A DNA stretch of 7,953 nucleotides from an uncultured Saprospiraceae bacterium (lineage in GTDB: Bacteria; Bacteroidota; Bacteroidia; Chitinophagales; Saprospiraceae), in assembly GCA_938044055.1 (NCBI GenBank), contig CALIQO010000475.1, positions 1-7,953 on the forward strand. The letters run 5' to 3'. How positions within the stretch are numbered: position 1 is the first letter of the stretch; each line of letters begins with the position of its first letter. The notes beneath the pieces are model-generated. The model ran no database searches and was not told the DNA's origin. It saw only the letters and a program-made list of their open reading frames with translations. Made by a program: the position numbers and the translations under genes. Positions 6,016 to 7,953 of this stretch are shown here, in pieces.

Positions 6016-7953
6016 TATTGATTTTTATGTGCATCGAATGAATTTATCGCGCAATCCAGAAAGTCATTGTAACTTTCTGCATCAGAATTATACCCTCTAG
6101 GTAGGGAAACAACTTCTTCTTCTGGTGTAATCATAACATATAATGGCTGAGAATTCTGATTGAAATTAACAATCTGGAAATCTGACCACTTGTTTCCTAT
6201 GTTTCTGAGCTTTTTATTCTCTCTCGGTGAAGAAAGCAATACTTCATCTAGTTTTTTATCGTCATCCACATATAATGAAATCAAGACGATATCGTCATTA
6301 AGCTTATTTCTGATGTTTTCTTTAACCCAGATGTGTTCTTCAGTTTTTCTGCAATTAACGCAGCCATGACCTGTGAAATCAAGCATCGCAAGCTTATTTA
6401 CTTCTTTAGCATAAGCAACTCCTTCATAATAATCTTTGAAGCAATCTATATTGTTGGCACACTTGGTATAAGATGGATACCTCGATTTTATATCTTCATC
6501 TACTGCTGCAGAAGGCAAGAATAAGTTATAATTAGCAGGAGGTGCAACCCCACTCATCAAGGTAAGTGCATTATAAGTCTTCGTATCATCTCTTACTGTA
6601 AGGCCTGTGCCTAAATAGAAAACCAAAGCAAGAACACCTATTCCTATCGCCTTTCGAGGTATAGATAATTTCTTGATAGGGCTATCATGCGGAAATTTAA
6701 TAAAGCCAAATAGATATGCAGCTAATCCTAAAAATATCACAATCCATAGACCCATGAAGATTTCGTACTTAAGGAAACCCCAGTTGTTAGTCATGTCAGC
6801 TACAGACAGAAATTTAAGCGCAAGTGCTAGTTCTAGAAACCCTAGAAAAACTTTGACAGAAGTCATCCAAGACCCAGACTTAGGAAGAGAATTTAACCAT
6901 GCTGGAAACGCTGCGAACAATCCGAATGGTAGAGCCAGTGCAACCGAGAAACCAAGCATCGTAATAAAAGGTCCTATATATTCTCCCTTACTTGCTGCCT
7001 GTACAATGGCCGTTCCGATAATAGGACCCGTACAAGAAAAGGAAACAAGCGCAAGCGTAAATGCCATAAAGAAGATTCCTAGAAGGCCTCCTTTATCTGC
7101 CATCTTATCTGACTTATTCATCCATGAACTAGGTAATTGCAATTCGTAAAATCCAAAAAATGAAAAAGCAAATGCTACGAATATTATAAAGAAAAGAGAA
7201 TTAGCAATCCAGTTAGTCGACAACCGATTTAAGGCATCTGGTCCTACCAGTATGGTAATCAATAAACCCAGTGTAACATAAATAAAGATTATAGAGGCAC
7301 CATAGATCAATCCATTAGTCAATCCAGAACGCTTAGTATCTTTAGTAAAGAACGAAACGGTAATAGGAATCATAGGGAAGACACAAGGAGTCAATAGCGC
7401 GAATAAGCCTCCTAAAAATCCAAAAATAAACGTCCATAGAAAACCTGATTTTTCTTCTTTAGGTCCATCGCACTTCCCAATCGGATTTTCTAAACTTTCT
7501 ACTATTGATGGGATTTTCTGATTTATGCTATTTCCATCTATAGCTGCATGTACATTTCCAGGATCACCAGCGCTAGAAGCAATTGCTTTACCTAGCAAAA
7601 ATTCAAAATCTACATCCGTAGGTGGAAGGCATTTTTCTGAATCACATGCCATATAGGTGAGGTATCCTTCCACTCTGCCCTCATCGCCTATCATTTTTAT
7701 TTTCTGTGAAATCTGATACGGCTTGTCAGCAAAAAACTTTATAACATTCGTATCGAAGACCTTGTCATAACCTTCTTTTCTGTGCCCAGATTCTATAGAT
7801 TCTCCTACTAGTTCTGCACCATCAAGTTCTAGGTATTCTATGCTCGTAGGAACTGGGCCATCACCTGTAAACTGTGAGTATACAGTCCAGCCTTCTTTTA
7901 TATCTGCTTTAAATTGTAACATGAATTCTCCATTTCCGTCCTCCTTCTTATCC
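6015..7953 (-). CDS. dsbD: DsbD-family thiol:disulfide interchange protein (cytochrome c biogenesis type), N-terminus cut off by window edge
   Basis: An inner-membrane reductase that moves electrons from cytosolic thioredoxin to periplasmic thiol proteins. The ATG at 7922 is internal: the frame stays open upstream to the edge (D-K-K-E-D-G-N-G-E-F before it) and the homologous domain has already begun. The signal peptide and first residues are therefore missing. Numbering from that Met: the N-terminal DsbD-alpha-like domain covers about 1-115, with the cysteine pair C93/C98 in MACDSEKCLPP. The membrane core spans about 158-441 with roughly eight helices, including LLTPCVFPMIP (C180) and FSCTGP (C297), the redox pair. 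The C-terminal thioredoxin-like domain (about 500-635) has DFTGHGCVNCRKTEEHIW (C521/C524) and a cis-Pro in NSQPLYVM (P593). The visible 645 residues exceed the 565 of the E. coli protein, partly through the linker at about 445-510 that I recall as usual in Bacteroidota members. An additional cysteine pair (C488/C494) lies in that linker. Confidence 0.92.
   Translation of the reverse strand, partial: DKKEDGNGEFMLQFKADIKEGWTVYSQFTGDGPVPTSIEYLELDGAELVGESIESGHRKEGYDKVFDTNVIKFFADKPYQISQKIKMIGDEGRVEGYLTYMACDSEKCLPPTDVDFEFLLGKAIASSAGDPGNVHAAIDGNSINQKIPSIVESLENPIGKCDGPKEEKSGFLWTFIFGFLGGLFALLTPCVFPMIPITVSFFTKDTKRSGLTNGLIYGASIIFIYVTLGLLITILVGPDALNRLSTNWIANSLFFIIFVAFAFSFFGFYELQLPSSWMNKSDKMADKGGLLGIFFMAFTLALVSFSCTGPIIGTAIVQAASKGEYIGPFITMLGFSVALALPFGLFAAFPAWLNSLPKSGSWMTSVKVFLGFLELALALKFLSVADMTNNWGFLKYEIFMGLWIVIFLGLAAYLFGFIKFPHDSPIKKLSIPRKAIGIGVLALVFYLGTGLTVRDDTKTYNALTLMSGVAPPANYNLFLPSAAVDEDIKSRYPSYTKCANNIDCFKDYYEGVAYAKEVNKLAMLDFTGHGCVNCRKTEEHIWVKENIRNKLNDDIVLISLYVDDDKKLDEVLLSSPRENKKLRNIGNKWSDFQIVNFNQNSQPLYVMITPEEEVVSLPRGYNSDAESYNDFLDCAINSFDAHKNQ

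Noticed and set aside
6673..7149. 158-codon open frame on the plus strand
   Set aside because: It lies entirely antisense to the membrane core of the DsbD-type gene, whose motifs are clear. Its own translation shows no domain or coherent hydrophobic pattern.

Overview
The window carries three protein-coding genes, all on the minus strand, so transcription reads from right to left. The sequence is AT-rich. The type of genes present points to a member of the Bacteroidota, most likely the Saprospiria/Chitinophagia side of the phylum: a DsbD of the form common in that phylum, and a giant secreted protein built from HYR-like modules and Ig/PKD-like repeats, of the kind usually exported by the type IX secretion system. 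The lineage call is an inference from gene type, since no rRNA or housekeeping marker is present.

Right part (6015-7953): a thiol:disulfide interchange protein of the DsbD family. It lacks only its extreme N-terminus, because the reading frame runs off the right edge. It shows the periplasmic N-terminal domain, an eight-helix membrane core with the two conserved cysteines, and a C-terminal thioredoxin-like domain with a CVNC motif. Next, 57 bases downstream (5784-5957), is a 57-residue, highly charged protein that I cannot name. The spacer between the two holds two compact inverted repeats back to back.

Middle (5476-5783): 308 bases without a convincing gene. It holds several AT-rich inverted repeats, one of which is a plausible weak terminator for the dsbD/small-gene unit. 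The rest is the upstream region of the giant gene.

Left part (1-5475): a single open frame of 1825 codons that begins with a signal peptide and is still open at the left edge. In order it contains about five CGN-type modules, two copies of a roughly 240-250-residue HYR-plus-beta-rich unit followed by a third HYR-like module, eight Ig/PKD-like repeats of about 82 residues, and the start of a divergent ninth. The C-terminus, where a type IX sorting domain would be expected, lies outside the window.

The genes suggest an envelope theme: DsbD carries reducing power across the inner membrane, while the large protein is an exported cysteine-containing surface or adhesin-like protein. A direct functional link is not shown. 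I see no CRISPR array, mobile element, rRNA or tRNA. The most unusual content is the internal duplication in the giant protein and the unnamed 57-residue protein.
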